Shown: positions 43,431-52,519, counted from the first letter of the stretch. The stretch is DNA of 64,000 bases from Paraburkholderia nodosa (GCF_001718195.1 NZ_MCNV01000018.1:62001-126000), one strand, 5' to 3'. Numbers and translations are program-made. Notes: generated by a model not told the origin, from the sequence alone.

Positions 43431-44992
43431 ACTTCTCCACCTTCATCCGTGTATTGCTCAAACTGGCTTAATAAAACGTCCGCGTACGCATCGGGCGCGT
43501 CGACACATGCAAGGTGCCCGGCAGCGCGCAGCGTCCGTTCCTCCGCCCCATGGATTCCTTGCGTCAACTGCGCCGATACGGTTCTGGGTACACTTCCGTC
43601 GAGTTCGGCGTTGAGCACGAGTGTCGGGACCTCGATGTCGCACAGAAGACTGGAGACGTCATCCGTGGCAATGGCGTGCAATATCTCCAGGTAATCCTTT
43701 GAAGCGATGGCCGCAATCTGCTGGGCAAGTCGCTCCCGCTTCGGGTACGCCGTGTTTCTGTGGAGGGTCTGCTCCACGTACATGCGCGCAAAGAGATGCA
43801 TTGGCAGCTTTTTCAACATCCCTTCGGTTGCTGCGAGCCGCTTGGCTACCGTCGGTCCGGAAACGCTTGCGTAAGCACTCGACAAGACCATGACAGCCAC
43901 GCGTCGACCCAGCTTCGCGGCAACGCGGATTGCAGTGAGTCCCCCCATCGAGATACCCACCAGGCCAAAACGGTCGAGACCGATGGCCCCCGTCACCGCA
44001 ACAACGTCGCTGGCAACCGCGTCTGCATTCCACGCGCTTCGCTTCGTCGAGTCGCCGTGACCGCGGGCATCTATTGCCACGACTCGATAATTCGCGGTGA
44101 GTGCGGGCAGAATATCGTCCCACAGCGCGCTCGATGTGCCGAGACTATGGAGCAAAACGACCGCGGGCCCGTTGCCGATGTCGATATAGGCAATGCGCTC
44201 GCCGTCGACGCTCAGAAACCGCTTGTCGTGGGACGGCGCGAACGGCGCTGTCACGTCGAGGCGAGCCGCAATCGATTCCGCCAGAACGTCGGCGGCAAGC
44301 TTTGACGAATCCGGGCCGGCCGATTCGCGCAGGAAGGTCTTGATTCCGAGTAATGCCTGCGGAGCCCGGCTGTTCATGAACGCGATGAAATCGTCCTGCG
44401 CGTTGTCCAGTTCCCAAGGAGCGACTATTTCGCCGATGAGCCCATACTCCAGAGCGGTCGTCGCGTCGATGGGCCGACCCGTCAAAACCAGACGCGAAAT
44501 TGCCTTGACATGGACACGCGAGATGAGCACGGACATCAGCAGTGCAGGAGCAAACTGCTTCTCCAGTTCGTTGGCTTCGAACTGGCTGCGCACGTCGGCG
44601 ACTGCGTAGTCGCTCGCTGCAACGATTGCGCAACCCATACCCGAAGCGAGCCCTTTGACGAAACACGCAACCGGTACCGCACTCGAACGGATTGCCTCAT
44701 AGAGTGCGAGAATGGGCACCGCGCCCCGTTCCTTGATTGCAGGGCGTGGATCTTCCATTGGGGAAAGTGCCGGCGGTGGCGAAGAGGCCCGGCCTGTGCA
44801 GAAGTTCTCGCCTTCGCCGGACAACACGATTGCCACGGTGCACTCGGGAGGGTCACTGATCACCTCTGTGAGCGCTCGAGTCATTGCGTCATCCAGCTCG
44901 TTCCTGCCGTCAGCACTGTTCAGGGCAATGTGCAAAACATGACCCTTCATCGTCAGCAGAAGATTTTCATGCATTCCGATCTCCACGTTCAT
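43418..44992 (-). CDS. Fusion of enoyl-CoA hydratase/isomerase (crotonase) and alpha/beta hydrolase
   Basis: This 524-residue protein joins two enzymes. Residues about 1-250 are a crotonase, with FCTGRASS at 64-71 and the oxyanion-hole segment KGLASGMGCAIVAASDY. Residues about 255-524 are an alpha/beta hydrolase of PcaD type, with VVLLHSLGTSSALW, the nucleophile elbow GISMGG (Ser348), Asp465 in NAELDGS and His493 in AAGHLACVD. A crotonase adds water to or cleaves a CoA thioester; the hydrolase could open a lactone or release CoA. The ATGA overlap with the CoA-transferase gene and the operon context suggest consecutive steps on one CoA-bound intermediate. I do not know a described enzyme with this order. 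Confidence 0.85.
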   Translation of the reverse strand: MNVEIGMHENLLLTMKGHVLHIALNSADGRNELDDAMTRALTEVISDPPECTVAIVLSGEGENFCTGRASSPPPALSPMEDPRPAIKERGAVPILALYEAIRSSAVPVACFVKGLASGMGCAIVAASDYAVADVRSQFEANELEKQFAPALLMSVLISRVHVKAISRLVLTGRPIDATTALEYGLIGEIVAPWELDNAQDDFIAFMNSRAPQALLGIKTFLRESAGPDSSKLAADVLAESIAARLDVTAPFAPSHDKRFLSVDGERIAYIDIGNGPAVVLLHSLGTSSALWDDILPALTANYRVVAIDARGHGDSTKRSAWNADAVASDVVAVTGAIGLDRFGLVGISMGGLTAIRVAAKLGRRVAVMVLSSAYASVSGPTVAKRLAATEGMLKKLPMHLFARMYVEQTLHRNTAYPKRERLAQQIAAIASKDYLEILHAIATDDVSSLLCDIEVPTLVLNAELDGSVPRTVSAQLTQGIHGAEERTLRAAGHLACVDAPDAYADVLLSQFEQYTDEGGEVWRS

Positions 44993-46236
44993 CGCGATTT
45001 CACGCCGGGTGATGGCATGCCGGGTACAAACTGCCGAACAACCCCCTGGTTCTGAAGTGTCCTCAGTTCGTCAGTATCCAGCCCGACGTACTCTCCGAGC
45101 ACGACGTTCGTATGCTCCCCCAGATGCGGTGGGTAACTCGCATCGACAGGCCCCGAGGTATCGAGCTTGATTGGATTGCCGGGCACGCGCACATGAGATC
45201 CCGCTCCGCTGCGAAGCTCGACGAGCATGTCTCTGTGCGCGACCTGGGAGGCGTTCAGTGCTTTATCCACCGTCTTGACCAGAGCGGCCGGAATCGAGGC
45301 CGAATTCAGCAGATCGAGCCAACTCTGCGCGGATTCGGACCGAAAGCGCGCCTCCAGTATTTCCCATAGCGCCGCCTTGTTTGCCAGGCGTTCGTCCGGA
45401 TCCTTGAATCTCGGGTCGTGGACGAGGTGTGGCAAACCGACTGCCTTGCACAGGTCCGCCCACATACGTTCGGTGTTGGCGGTCACAACCAGTGAAACGC
45501 CGTCGCCACATTCGAACGAGCGGTAAGTCGGTATCGAATCGTGGCCTCGTCCCTGGGGTTCCGGCACTTCACCCGATAGCAGGTAATAGGCGCCTTGATA
45601 ACAAAGCATCGCGATTTGCGCATCGAGCATCGACACATCGACGAACCGTCCTTCGCCGGTAGTCTGGCGCTCGACCAGCGCAGCGAGTACGCCCATTACG
45701 CCGTACATGCCGGCCGCCAGATCGCCGATCGGAATGCCAGCGCGAACGGGCGCTCGCCCAGGCTCCCCGGTCAGACTCATGCCCCCTGACATCGCCTGCA
45801 CGATCATGTCGTAAGCGGGAAGATCCCTGTCCGGGCCGGTCTGTCCGAAGCCGCTGATACTGCAATAGACGAGCCGCGGACTGCGCGCGCGAAGCGCCGC
45901 TTGACCGAGCCCGAGCCGCTCCATCACACCGGGCCGATTGTTTTCGACAAGGACATCTGAATGTGCCGCCAGCTCCCGAACGAGTTCGGCTCCCCGCTCC
46001 GTCTTGAGGTCAATGACCACGCTCTTCTTGTTGCGATTGACCGCAAGATAATAGGCGCTGTCGCCCTCTACGAAATGCGGTGGCACGCCGCGTGAAAGTT
46101 CGCCCGCCGGCGGCTCGACCTTGATGATCTCAGCGCCGAGGTCACCGAGAATTTGCGTTCCGAAAGGGCCCGACAGGAACTGCGTGAGATCCAGAACCCT
46201 CACGCCGCTCAGCGGACCCGTTTTTCCAGATTCCAT
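44989..46236 (-). CDS. CaiB/BaiF family (class III) CoA-transferase
   Basis: This 415-residue protein has class III features: GVRVLDLTQFLSGPFGTQILGDLGAEIIKVE at the N-terminus, GDSAYYLAVNRNKKSVVIDL, VLVENNRPGVMERLG and AYDMIVQAMSGGMSLTG. The catalytic Asp is expected in the last block (near PAYDMIVQ). The ATG at 46236 has AGGA upstream. These enzymes move CoA between carboxylates, so this one probably activates the substrate or an intermediate of the pathway. It lies four bases after the molybdenum enzyme gene and overlaps the next gene by four. Confidence 0.88.
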   Translation of the reverse strand: MESGKTGPLSGVRVLDLTQFLSGPFGTQILGDLGAEIIKVEPPAGELSRGVPPHFVEGDSAYYLAVNRNKKSVVIDLKTERGAELVRELAAHSDVLVENNRPGVMERLGLGQAALRARSPRLVYCSISGFGQTGPDRDLPAYDMIVQAMSGGMSLTGEPGRAPVRAGIPIGDLAAGMYGVMGVLAALVERQTTGEGRFVDVSMLDAQIAMLCYQGAYYLLSGEVPEPQGRGHDSIPTYRSFECGDGVSLVVTANTERMWADLCKAVGLPHLVHDPRFKDPDERLANKAALWEILEARFRSESAQSWLDLLNSASIPAALVKTVDKALNASQVAHRDMLVELRSGAGSHVRVPGNPIKLDTSGPVDASYPPHLGEHTNVVLGEYVGLDTDELRTLQNQGVVRQFVPGMPSPGVKSR

Positions 46237-46240
46237 AGCG

Positions 46241-49186
46241 TTATCCTGCAAGTTCTTCGTTCGAGGTGTGTTGGGGAGCGGCGTCGCTGTAGGCGCCTGC
46301 GGCATGCAGCCGATCAGAGATCATTTCAGGCAGCACGGGGGTTTCGTCAAATCGGATAGACCAACGGCTCAGCGCATCCTCGATGGCACTGACGATCGCC
46401 GCGGAGGCAGGAATCGTCCCGCCCTCCCCGGCGCCTTTGACGCCAAGCGGGTTGTTCGGCGAGGGGGAAACGAGATGCGCCATCGAGATGTGGGATGGCA
46501 TGTCGAGAGCGGTCGGCAGCAGAAACTCCGCGAAATTCGTCGCAAGCGGCTGGGCATTCTCGTCGTAGGCATGCCGCTCGAGCAGCGTATTTCCGATCCC
46601 ATGGGAAATCGCGCCAATCACCTGCCCTTCGACGAGCATTGGATTGATCACATTCCCGCAATCGTGCGCAACGCCATAACGCAAGACCTTTACGTAGCCA
46701 GTCCCGAGATCCACCTCGACTTCCGCGAACGCCGTTCCGTTGGCGTAGACACTGGCTTTCGGGGAGAAGTAATGCGTGACAGTCATGCCTGCATCCAGCC
46801 CGTCAGGAAGCGTGAACCCAGGTATCCCATAGGACATCTGAGCGATTTTCCCGAGCGGCAACGCCCTTTCCGGCTGACCTCGCGCGCATACGACGCCACG
46901 CGCGATCTCGATCTGATCCAGCGGAACACGAAGGGCGTTCGCAGCCAGCGCCCTGATTTTTCCCGCGAGCTTGCCGCATGCAATGTGGACTGCATTTCCG
47001 GCGTTGACGGTGATCCGGCTCGCGAATGTCCCGACACCCATTGCAAGCTTGCCCGTATCGCCGACGACTACCGTGATGGCATCCATATCGACACCGATCT
47101 GATCGGCTGCGATCTGGGCAAAGATGGTTTTCATGCCTTGCCCCTGCGCGCCGGCGCCACCGACGTCCAGGTGTATGCGTCCGTCGTTTTGCAAGGTGAC
47201 TTCCGCCCCTTCATAAGGACCTAGACCACAGCCTTCCACATAATTGGCAAAGCCAATGCCGAGATATCGTTGCCGCGTGCGCGCGTCCTCCTGGCGGGCG
47301 CGAAACGCGTCCAGACCGGCAAGCTCCTCTGCCTTTTTCTGGGTCTCCGGATAGTTGCCGGAGTCATACACCATCTGCGAACCGTCGCGGAATATCAGGC
47401 CAGTTTTGTACGGTAGCTGTTCCGGCTGCACGAAATTGCGACGTCGAATTTCCAGACGAGTGAGGCCGAGCTGGTCGGCTGCGGCATCGAGCATCCGCTC
47501 CATCGCGAATACCGCTTTAGGCCGCCCCGCACCACGCACCGGCGTGGTGGGTACCATGTTCGTGCACGCGACTTTCAGCTTCACCTGGAATGCCGGGACG
47601 ACGTACGGACCCAGCGACGAGGTCACCGCGATGATCGGCACGACTATGCCCCAAGGCACGTACGCACCGTTATCGTGGACCACGGAACCGCGCACGCCGA
47701 GGATCTTTCCGTCCTGGTCGAGCGCCATCTCGAGATCCCACAGTTGATCGCGCTCCTGGGTAATACTCAGGAAGTGCTCGCGACGATCTTCGGTCCATTT
47801 GACCGGCACACCCAGCCTGAGTGCAGCCGAGGCCACGACGAACTCTTCCGGATAGGCGATACCCTTGGGACCGAACGCCCCCCCAACGTCCGGCATGATG
47901 ACCCGGATCTTCGCTTCGTCGTAGCCGAGCGCTTGCGCGAGGAGACGTCTTTCGAGATGCGGCGCCTGGCCTGAATTCCAGACGGTCAGATCACCGGTGC
48001 CGCCATCGAGCCGCGCGAGGGTTGCGCGGCACTCCATCGGGTGCGCAGTTGCGCGATGATGGAATATCTCGCGCTTGACCACGTGCGCTGCGCATGCAAA
48101 GGCCGAGTCGACTTCGCCGAAAGCAAACGGCATGTCGAGCAGGAGGTTTGTCGGAACGTCGCTGTGAGCCCGTGGCGCATCCGGGTCGAATATCTTCCTG
48201 ATGTCGCCGGCAACAGGCAGTACCTCGTAGTCGATCTGCACCAGGTTAGCGGCGTCTTCCGCGATGTACCGGCTTTCGGCAAGGACAACAGCAACCGCCT
48301 CGCCGACGTAGCACACCTCGTCCGCAGCCAGCGGCGACCACATGCGCGGCTCAGTGAGCATGTGCGTGGGCGCCAGGACAGGCAATGGCTGCCGCAGCGC
48401 TTCGTCCAGGTCGGCGAACGTCCAGACATGGTGGACGCCCGGTATGGCCTTTGCCGCTTGCGTATCGACGTGCCTGATGCGGGCGTGCGCGTGCGACGAT
48501 CGCACGAAACAGCAATGCAATGTTCCGTGAAGGTGGATATCGTCGACGAATTGCCCCTCGCCTTTGAGCAGCGCTGGGTCTTCGGTGCGCTTGACGGGTT
48601 TGCCGACATATCGCGCGTGCACGGCCGAATCCGTGAGAGGTGCGCTGTTTTCTGAGTGTGCGGTAACCAGACCGAAAACTGGATCGGGCTCGCCGCGCAT
48701 TCTCGCTGCGGCGAGCAGCGCGGCTTCGACTATGGCCTGGTAGCCCGTGCAGCGGCAGATATTGCCGCTGATCGCATCACGAACTTGCGCCTCGGACGGG
48801 TCGGGGTGGGCCCGCAGAAACTCCGTGAGTGTGGTCAACATGCCCGGGGTGCAGTATCCGCACTGCAACGCATGGCGATCCTGAAACGCCTGCTGCAGGA
48901 TGCCTAGCGAGCCGTCGGCATTCGCCAGCCCCTCTACGGTTGTGACCTTCCGCCCGTCGACCTGGCCACAGAGCTGAAGGCACGAGCGCATGGAACGTCC
49001 ATCCACCAGCACCGTGCATGCCCCGCAAACACCATGCTCGCAGCCATAATGCGTGCCGGTCTTGCCAAGCTGGTGACGAAGAAAATCGCCGAGCGTCACT
49101 CTGGGGTCGATGTCGCAGGTCACAGCCTGTCCGTTCAGTTCGACGGCAATCCTTGCCTGTTCCACGAATTCGATTCTCTGATCCAT
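46241..49186 (-). CDS. Xanthine-dehydrogenase-family hydroxylase: fused [2Fe-2S] and molybdenum-binding subunits (CoxS-CoxL fusion)
   Basis: This 981-residue protein starts with a CoxS-like ferredoxin part (Cys49, 54, 57, 69 for one cluster, Cys109, 112, 144, 146 for the other). A linker near residues 165-195 leads into a CoxL-like molybdenum part (KPVKRTEDPALLKGEGQFVDDI onwards). The latter has GGAFGPKG, PVRGAGRPKAVFAMER and the catalytic glutamate in VKGAGEGGTIPASAAIVSA. The Cys of true CO dehydrogenase (AYRCSFR loop) is absent, so it is a hydroxylase for an organic substrate. With the FAD subunit encoded next door it forms the electron chain Mo, 2[2Fe-2S], FAD. The subunits are normally separate in CoxSML-type enzymes. 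Substrate unknown. Confidence 0.9.
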   Translation of the reverse strand: MDQRIEFVEQARIAVELNGQAVTCDIDPRVTLGDFLRHQLGKTGTHYGCEHGVCGACTVLVDGRSMRSCLQLCGQVDGRKVTTVEGLANADGSLGILQQAFQDRHALQCGYCTPGMLTTLTEFLRAHPDPSEAQVRDAISGNICRCTGYQAIVEAALLAAARMRGEPDPVFGLVTAHSENSAPLTDSAVHARYVGKPVKRTEDPALLKGEGQFVDDIHLHGTLHCCFVRSSHAHARIRHVDTQAAKAIPGVHHVWTFADLDEALRQPLPVLAPTHMLTEPRMWSPLAADEVCYVGEAVAVVLAESRYIAEDAANLVQIDYEVLPVAGDIRKIFDPDAPRAHSDVPTNLLLDMPFAFGEVDSAFACAAHVVKREIFHHRATAHPMECRATLARLDGGTGDLTVWNSGQAPHLERRLLAQALGYDEAKIRVIMPDVGGAFGPKGIAYPEEFVVASAALRLGVPVKWTEDRREHFLSITQERDQLWDLEMALDQDGKILGVRGSVVHDNGAYVPWGIVVPIIAVTSSLGPYVVPAFQVKLKVACTNMVPTTPVRGAGRPKAVFAMERMLDAAADQLGLTRLEIRRRNFVQPEQLPYKTGLIFRDGSQMVYDSGNYPETQKKAEELAGLDAFRARQEDARTRQRYLGIGFANYVEGCGLGPYEGAEVTLQNDGRIHLDVGGAGAQGQGMKTIFAQIAADQIGVDMDAITVVVGDTGKLAMGVGTFASRITVNAGNAVHIACGKLAGKIRALAANALRVPLDQIEIARGVVCARGQPERALPLGKIAQMSYGIPGFTLPDGLDAGMTVTHYFSPKASVYANGTAFAEVEVDLGTGYVKVLRYGVAHDCGNVINPMLVEGQVIGAISHGIGNTLLERHAYDENAQPLATNFAEFLLPTALDMPSHISMAHLVSPSPNNPLGVKGAGEGGTIPASAAIVSAIEDALSRWSIRFDETPVLPEMISDRLHAAGAYSDAAPQHTSNEELAG

Positions 49187-49193
49187 GATTCCC

Positions 49194-50060
49194 TCAGCTT
49201 GCGTTCAATGCGCGAGCGAACGCACGCCCAAGCGCACGCTCGGTTACGGTGCTCGCGAGGCGTTGCCGATAGGCGGCACTGGCACTCGTGTCGCCAAGGG
49301 CATCGATCGAGCTTGCTCTGCCGGCTGCTGCCTTTGCGAGACCGTCGCTGGGCTGCTGTCCCTGGAGGACGTCGTCGAGCTGCAGACGGCAAGGTTTGCT
49401 GCCCATGCCGCACAGGACCACGTCGGCACGGCCGATAGCGCGATTGGCGTCGACGGACACCATGGCCGCGGCCCCGACGATTGCGAAGTCCCCATGCCTG
49501 CGCGCGAATTCCTCGAACGCATAGCCGTGCGGCTCGTTCCAGATGCGCAGGCGAATTTGCGTCACCATTTCGTCCGGTTCGATCGAAGTCGTCATGAAGC
49601 CGCACGCGAACTCATGAAACGGGATGCGCCGCTCTCCGCGGGGTCCCACGGCGACGATGGTCGCATTGAAGATTTCGGCGAGTGCGGGCTGCTCCGAGGC
49701 CGGGTCGAGATTGCAAACGCTTCCGACAAAAGTGCCCCGATTTCGCGTCTGAATATGACCGACCAATCGATACGCCTCCACCATCAGCGGTGCGTATCGA
49801 TGAATCAAAGGAGATTGCTCGATATCTCGCTGGCGAACCAGTGCGCCGATGCAGACCTCGCCGCCTTCCAACGCTATCCCGTCGAGGCCGGGTATCGCGT
49901 TCACGTCGATCAGATGGTCCACATACGCGTAACGCATGGCCAGCATCGGCATCAGCGTCTGGCCGCCAGCGACGATGCGTGCATTGTCCAGCGTGGCAAG
50001 CAGCTCGACGGCACGCGCCACGCTTTCCGGGCGGTGCCAGGTAAAGGGTGCTGATTTCAC
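49194..50060 (-). CDS. FAD-binding subunit of the molybdenum hydroxylase (CoxM-like)
   Basis: This 288-residue protein of the FAD_binding_5/CO_deh_flav_C type has the FAD motifs VAGGQTLMPMLAMR near residues 31-44 and RGTFVGSVCNLDPASEQPA (usually TIGGN/S-like) near 108-126. The C-terminal part includes DFAIVGAAAMVSVD. It transfers electrons from the [2Fe-2S] centres of the fused subunit to an acceptor. It lies seven bases upstream of that gene and three bases after the thiolase gene, so the complex is made from one transcript. Confidence 0.88.
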   Translation of the reverse strand: MKSAPFTWHRPESVARAVELLATLDNARIVAGGQTLMPMLAMRYAYVDHLIDVNAIPGLDGIALEGGEVCIGALVRQRDIEQSPLIHRYAPLMVEAYRLVGHIQTRNRGTFVGSVCNLDPASEQPALAEIFNATIVAVGPRGERRIPFHEFACGFMTTSIEPDEMVTQIRLRIWNEPHGYAFEEFARRHGDFAIVGAAAMVSVDANRAIGRADVVLCGMGSKPCRLQLDDVLQGQQPSDGLAKAAAGRASSIDALGDTSASAAYRQRLASTVTERALGRAFARALNAS

Positions 50061-50063
50061 TTC

Positions 50064-51236
50064 TCACCTTCCAAGAATGTGTATTGCGCAGGCACCGTGA
50101 TCGAAGCCGTAGGTGCCTCCACCGGTGATGTGCGCCAGCCCGATTCGCGGACCGCGCGGCTTGTCTTTCGCGACCTGCCGTGCGCCGCAGCGGCCCTGCA
50201 ACTGGCGGGTTATTTCTACGATCTGCGCGATTCCCGACGCGCCAAGCGGATGGCCCCTGCAGAGCAGACCGCCGGACGGGTTGAACGGAATCCGTCCGTT
50301 CAGCGACGTTTGACCTTCCCTGATCAAAGCCGCCCCTTCTCCGTGGCGGGCAAAACCCAGTGCTTCGTAGTACAGCAATTCGGCGATGGTGAAGGCGTCG
50401 TGACACTCGACGAGATCGATGTCGGAAGGGCCGATGCCGCAGGATTCGTAGGTCTCGTTCGCACAACGCATCGTGACCTCGGGAGTCGTCATATCCCTGC
50501 CTCCCTGCATGTAACGGCCCGACGTCAGATGCGACGCAAGAATCTTCACGGCGCCTTGCCGATTCGCAATGGGAAAGTCGGAGGCCGCAAGCACGACCGC
50601 CGATGCGCCATCGCCCAGCGGGCAGCACTGATGCAACGTCAGCGGCGAGGCCACCTGCCGACTAGCGAGCACCTCATCCACCGACATGGTGCTGCGGATC
50701 TGTGCATACGCGTTGAGCGCGCCATTCGCCCTGGCCTTGACCGCGATCTGCGCGAGATCGCGAGGCGACAAATCGAATTCGTGCATGTACCGCTGTGCGC
50801 GCATTGCGTACAGCGCCGGCATCGTCAAACCGTTCGCCGCCTCGACATCCTCATCGCCCAGATCAAGTGGGCCGCTGCCGAGACGGGTCAATTGCTCCGC
50901 TCCGACCACCACGGCACAATCCACCGCCCCCGCGGCAATCGCGAGCCAGGCGTGCCGGAATGCGCTCGCCGACGACGAGCAGGCATTTTCGAAATTCGCC
51001 GCTTCGATGCCGGTCAGCCCCGTCTCCCGTGCGATACGTTGAGCAGCCAATGGACCACCGGATACCGTTCCGCAATAAATAGCGCCGATGCGCGGTCGAT
51101 CGATTCCAGCTTCATCAAGTGCCTCGATGACCGCAGGCGCGGCGAGCTGCGCAAGACTCACTTCCGGGAAACGCCCAAAGCGAACCATACCTGTGCCAGC
51201 GACGCTCACGCTCCTCAAACCGTTCGTCGCGCTCAT
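50064..51236 (-). CDS. Thiolase family protein (SCP-x/lipid-transfer type)
   Basis: This 390-residue protein belongs to the SCP-x-like thiolases. The nucleophilic Cys is in NFENACSSSASAFRHAW, a conserved His in VECHDAFTIAELLYYE, and the second His in LCRGHPLGASGIAQIVE. SCP-x thiolases cleave 3-oxoacyl-CoA, often branched or ring-derived, and usually work with a DUF35/OB-fold partner; that partner is the preceding gene, with a 4-bp overlap (51233-51236). It would release acetyl- or propionyl-CoA at the end of the pathway. Some relatives are aldolases instead of thiolases, so retro-aldol cleavage is also possible. Confidence 0.85.
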   Translation of the reverse strand: MSATNGLRSVSVAGTGMVRFGRFPEVSLAQLAAPAVIEALDEAGIDRPRIGAIYCGTVSGGPLAAQRIARETGLTGIEAANFENACSSSASAFRHAWLAIAAGAVDCAVVVGAEQLTRLGSGPLDLGDEDVEAANGLTMPALYAMRAQRYMHEFDLSPRDLAQIAVKARANGALNAYAQIRSTMSVDEVLASRQVASPLTLHQCCPLGDGASAVVLAASDFPIANRQGAVKILASHLTSGRYMQGGRDMTTPEVTMRCANETYESCGIGPSDIDLVECHDAFTIAELLYYEALGFARHGEGAALIREGQTSLNGRIPFNPSGGLLCRGHPLGASGIAQIVEITRQLQGRCGARQVAKDKPRGPRIGLAHITGGGTYGFDHGACAIHILGR

Positions 51237-51655
51237 GAACTTACCTGCCGGGGAACTTCGCCGGGTGCGGCAAAGAAGTAGATGAACTGGCTCGCTCGTT
51301 TGTTTGCTGCTTTCACTCGCAATTCGAGTTGTTGCCCCGTCTGGACAGCGCCAGCCTCCATTTCGATGCGCCCGAAGACCCTCAGACCCTCACTAAAGTC
51401 CACGTAGCCGACGGTATAGGGCGTGTCGACGCCCCTTGGTCCCATATGCACCACGCTGTGGCAGTAGAGGGTGCCGATTGTCGGCAGCGGCAACGCAACG
51501 AAGTCGCGGCCGCCGCAGTGCGGGCACACGGTGAGGACTGGATAGATGGGCGCTTCACAGCCGGAGCACCTCGCCCCGAGTAATGACCAGCCTTTCCCGC
51601 CTCTGATAACCGAGGCTGTGCTTAATCGTCTGAAACCGTTCACGCTGGCTCCCAT
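51233..51655 (-). CDS. Zn-ribbon/OB-fold (DUF35) acyl-CoA-associated protein
   Basis: This 140-residue protein has a rubredoxin-like zinc ribbon, CSGC...CPHC (residues about 30-48), followed by an OB-fold (TIGTLYCHSVVHMGPRGVDTPYTVGYVDFSEGLRVFGRIE). Such ChsH2/DUF35 proteins form complexes with SCP-x thiolases or aldolases and hold the acyl-CoA. It is the first gene of the operon. Its start lies just downstream of a dyad likely bound by the divergent TetR protein. Confidence 0.88.
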   Translation of the reverse strand: MGASVNGFRRLSTASVIRGGKGWSLLGARCSGCEAPIYPVLTVCPHCGGRDFVALPLPTIGTLYCHSVVHMGPRGVDTPYTVGYVDFSEGLRVFGRIEMEAGAVQTGQQLELRVKAANKRASQFIYFFAAPGEVPRQVSS

Positions 51656-51676
51656 TTCTGTTCGAGATTCATGGTG

Positions 51677-51693
51677 TAGTGTGTATTACACTA
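51677..51693. promoter_or_regulatory. 17-bp dyad, candidate TetR operator for the catabolic operon
   Basis: TAGTGT-GTATT-ACACTA spans 51677-51693, 22 bp upstream of the OB-fold gene start and about 150 bp before the tetR start. The place and symmetry fit a TetR operator overlapping the operon promoter. A shorter TAGTG/CACTA dyad occurs at the other SDR/TetR pair in this window. Confidence 0.55.
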
Positions 51694-51841
51694 TAGTACT
51701 AAACGGCAGCGATAAAGGTAGGGAAAACCCGGCATTGCCGATGCCTCCGATTTCGAAGGACCGTCCGCAGTCTCGCTTGCTGGCGATTTTTGCCAACGGG
51801 GGGCAGAATGCCTTCCAGACCGATAGTTTTGGAGCTTGTGA

Positions 51842-52519
51842 GTGGAAATAGCGAAGGCAGGAAGGAAGAAGCCCATCTCGCGCGGAGAGACTTCCTCGAC
51901 GAACGGCGTAGAGGGATATCAGCAGCGTGTTAGCAGGGAAAAGCGCGCGCTGATCCTGGAGGTTGCAATTGCAACGTTCCTGGAAAGCGGATACGACGCG
52001 GCCACGATGGATTCCATTGGCGATCGCGCGACAGTGTCATACGCGACCCTGTACAAACATTTTCCCAGCAAGGAAACGCTGTTCGTCGAAGCGGTGGACC
52101 ATCTGATCCATCAGCTATTCTCGAACTGGAAAGATCACGTCGTGCCCAACGACGTCGAACCGGGCCTGCGCGAAATTGGACGCGCATTCTGCGAGCTCGT
52201 TTCAGACGCGCGGTTGATTTCCGCGATGCGCCTGATCATTGGGCAAGCGCGAAACTTTCCCGCGGTGGGCGCCCGCTTTCAACTTGCGAAGCATTTATTC
52301 AGCGATATTACGGATGCCTGGTTGCAAAGGCGCGTTGACGAAGGCGAGCTGCGTGTTGCCGACGTGCAGCTCGCGCGCGCAGAATTCATTGGTATGCTGG
52401 GCGAGACCGTTTTTTATCCTCGCCTCATGCAAACAGACTACGCCCTGTCCGACGATCAGGTAGAACGCGTCGTCGAGAGCGCCGTTTGCACTTTCCTGGC
52501 GCGATATCGAGTCCAATGA
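51842..52519 (+). CDS. TetR family transcriptional regulator of the catabolic operon
   Basis: This 225-residue protein uses a GTG at 51842 with GGAG at 51831-51834. A basic N-terminal tail of about 30 residues precedes the HTH (FLESGYDAATMDSIGDRATVSYATLYKHFPSKETLF). The C-terminal domain is of the AcrR-C type (TetR_C_7-like), with LFSNWKDHVV and MLGETVFYPRLMQTDYALSDDQ. It is divergent from the eight-gene catabolic operon across a 186-bp region holding a 17-bp dyad, so it probably represses that operon until a substrate or CoA intermediate binds. Confidence 0.88.
   Translation: MEIAKAGRKKPISRGETSSTNGVEGYQQRVSREKRALILEVAIATFLESGYDAATMDSIGDRATVSYATLYKHFPSKETLFVEAVDHLIHQLFSNWKDHVVPNDVEPGLREIGRAFCELVSDARLISAMRLIIGQARNFPAVGARFQLAKHLFSDITDAWLQRRVDEGELRVADVQLARAEFIGMLGETVFYPRLMQTDYALSDDQVERVVESAVCTFLARYRVQ

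Noticed and set aside
46241..50060. Carbon monoxide dehydrogenase (CoxMSL)
   Set aside because: The active-site AYRCSFR loop of CO dehydrogenase is absent and the operon contains CoA-thioester enzymes, so an organic substrate is far more likely.
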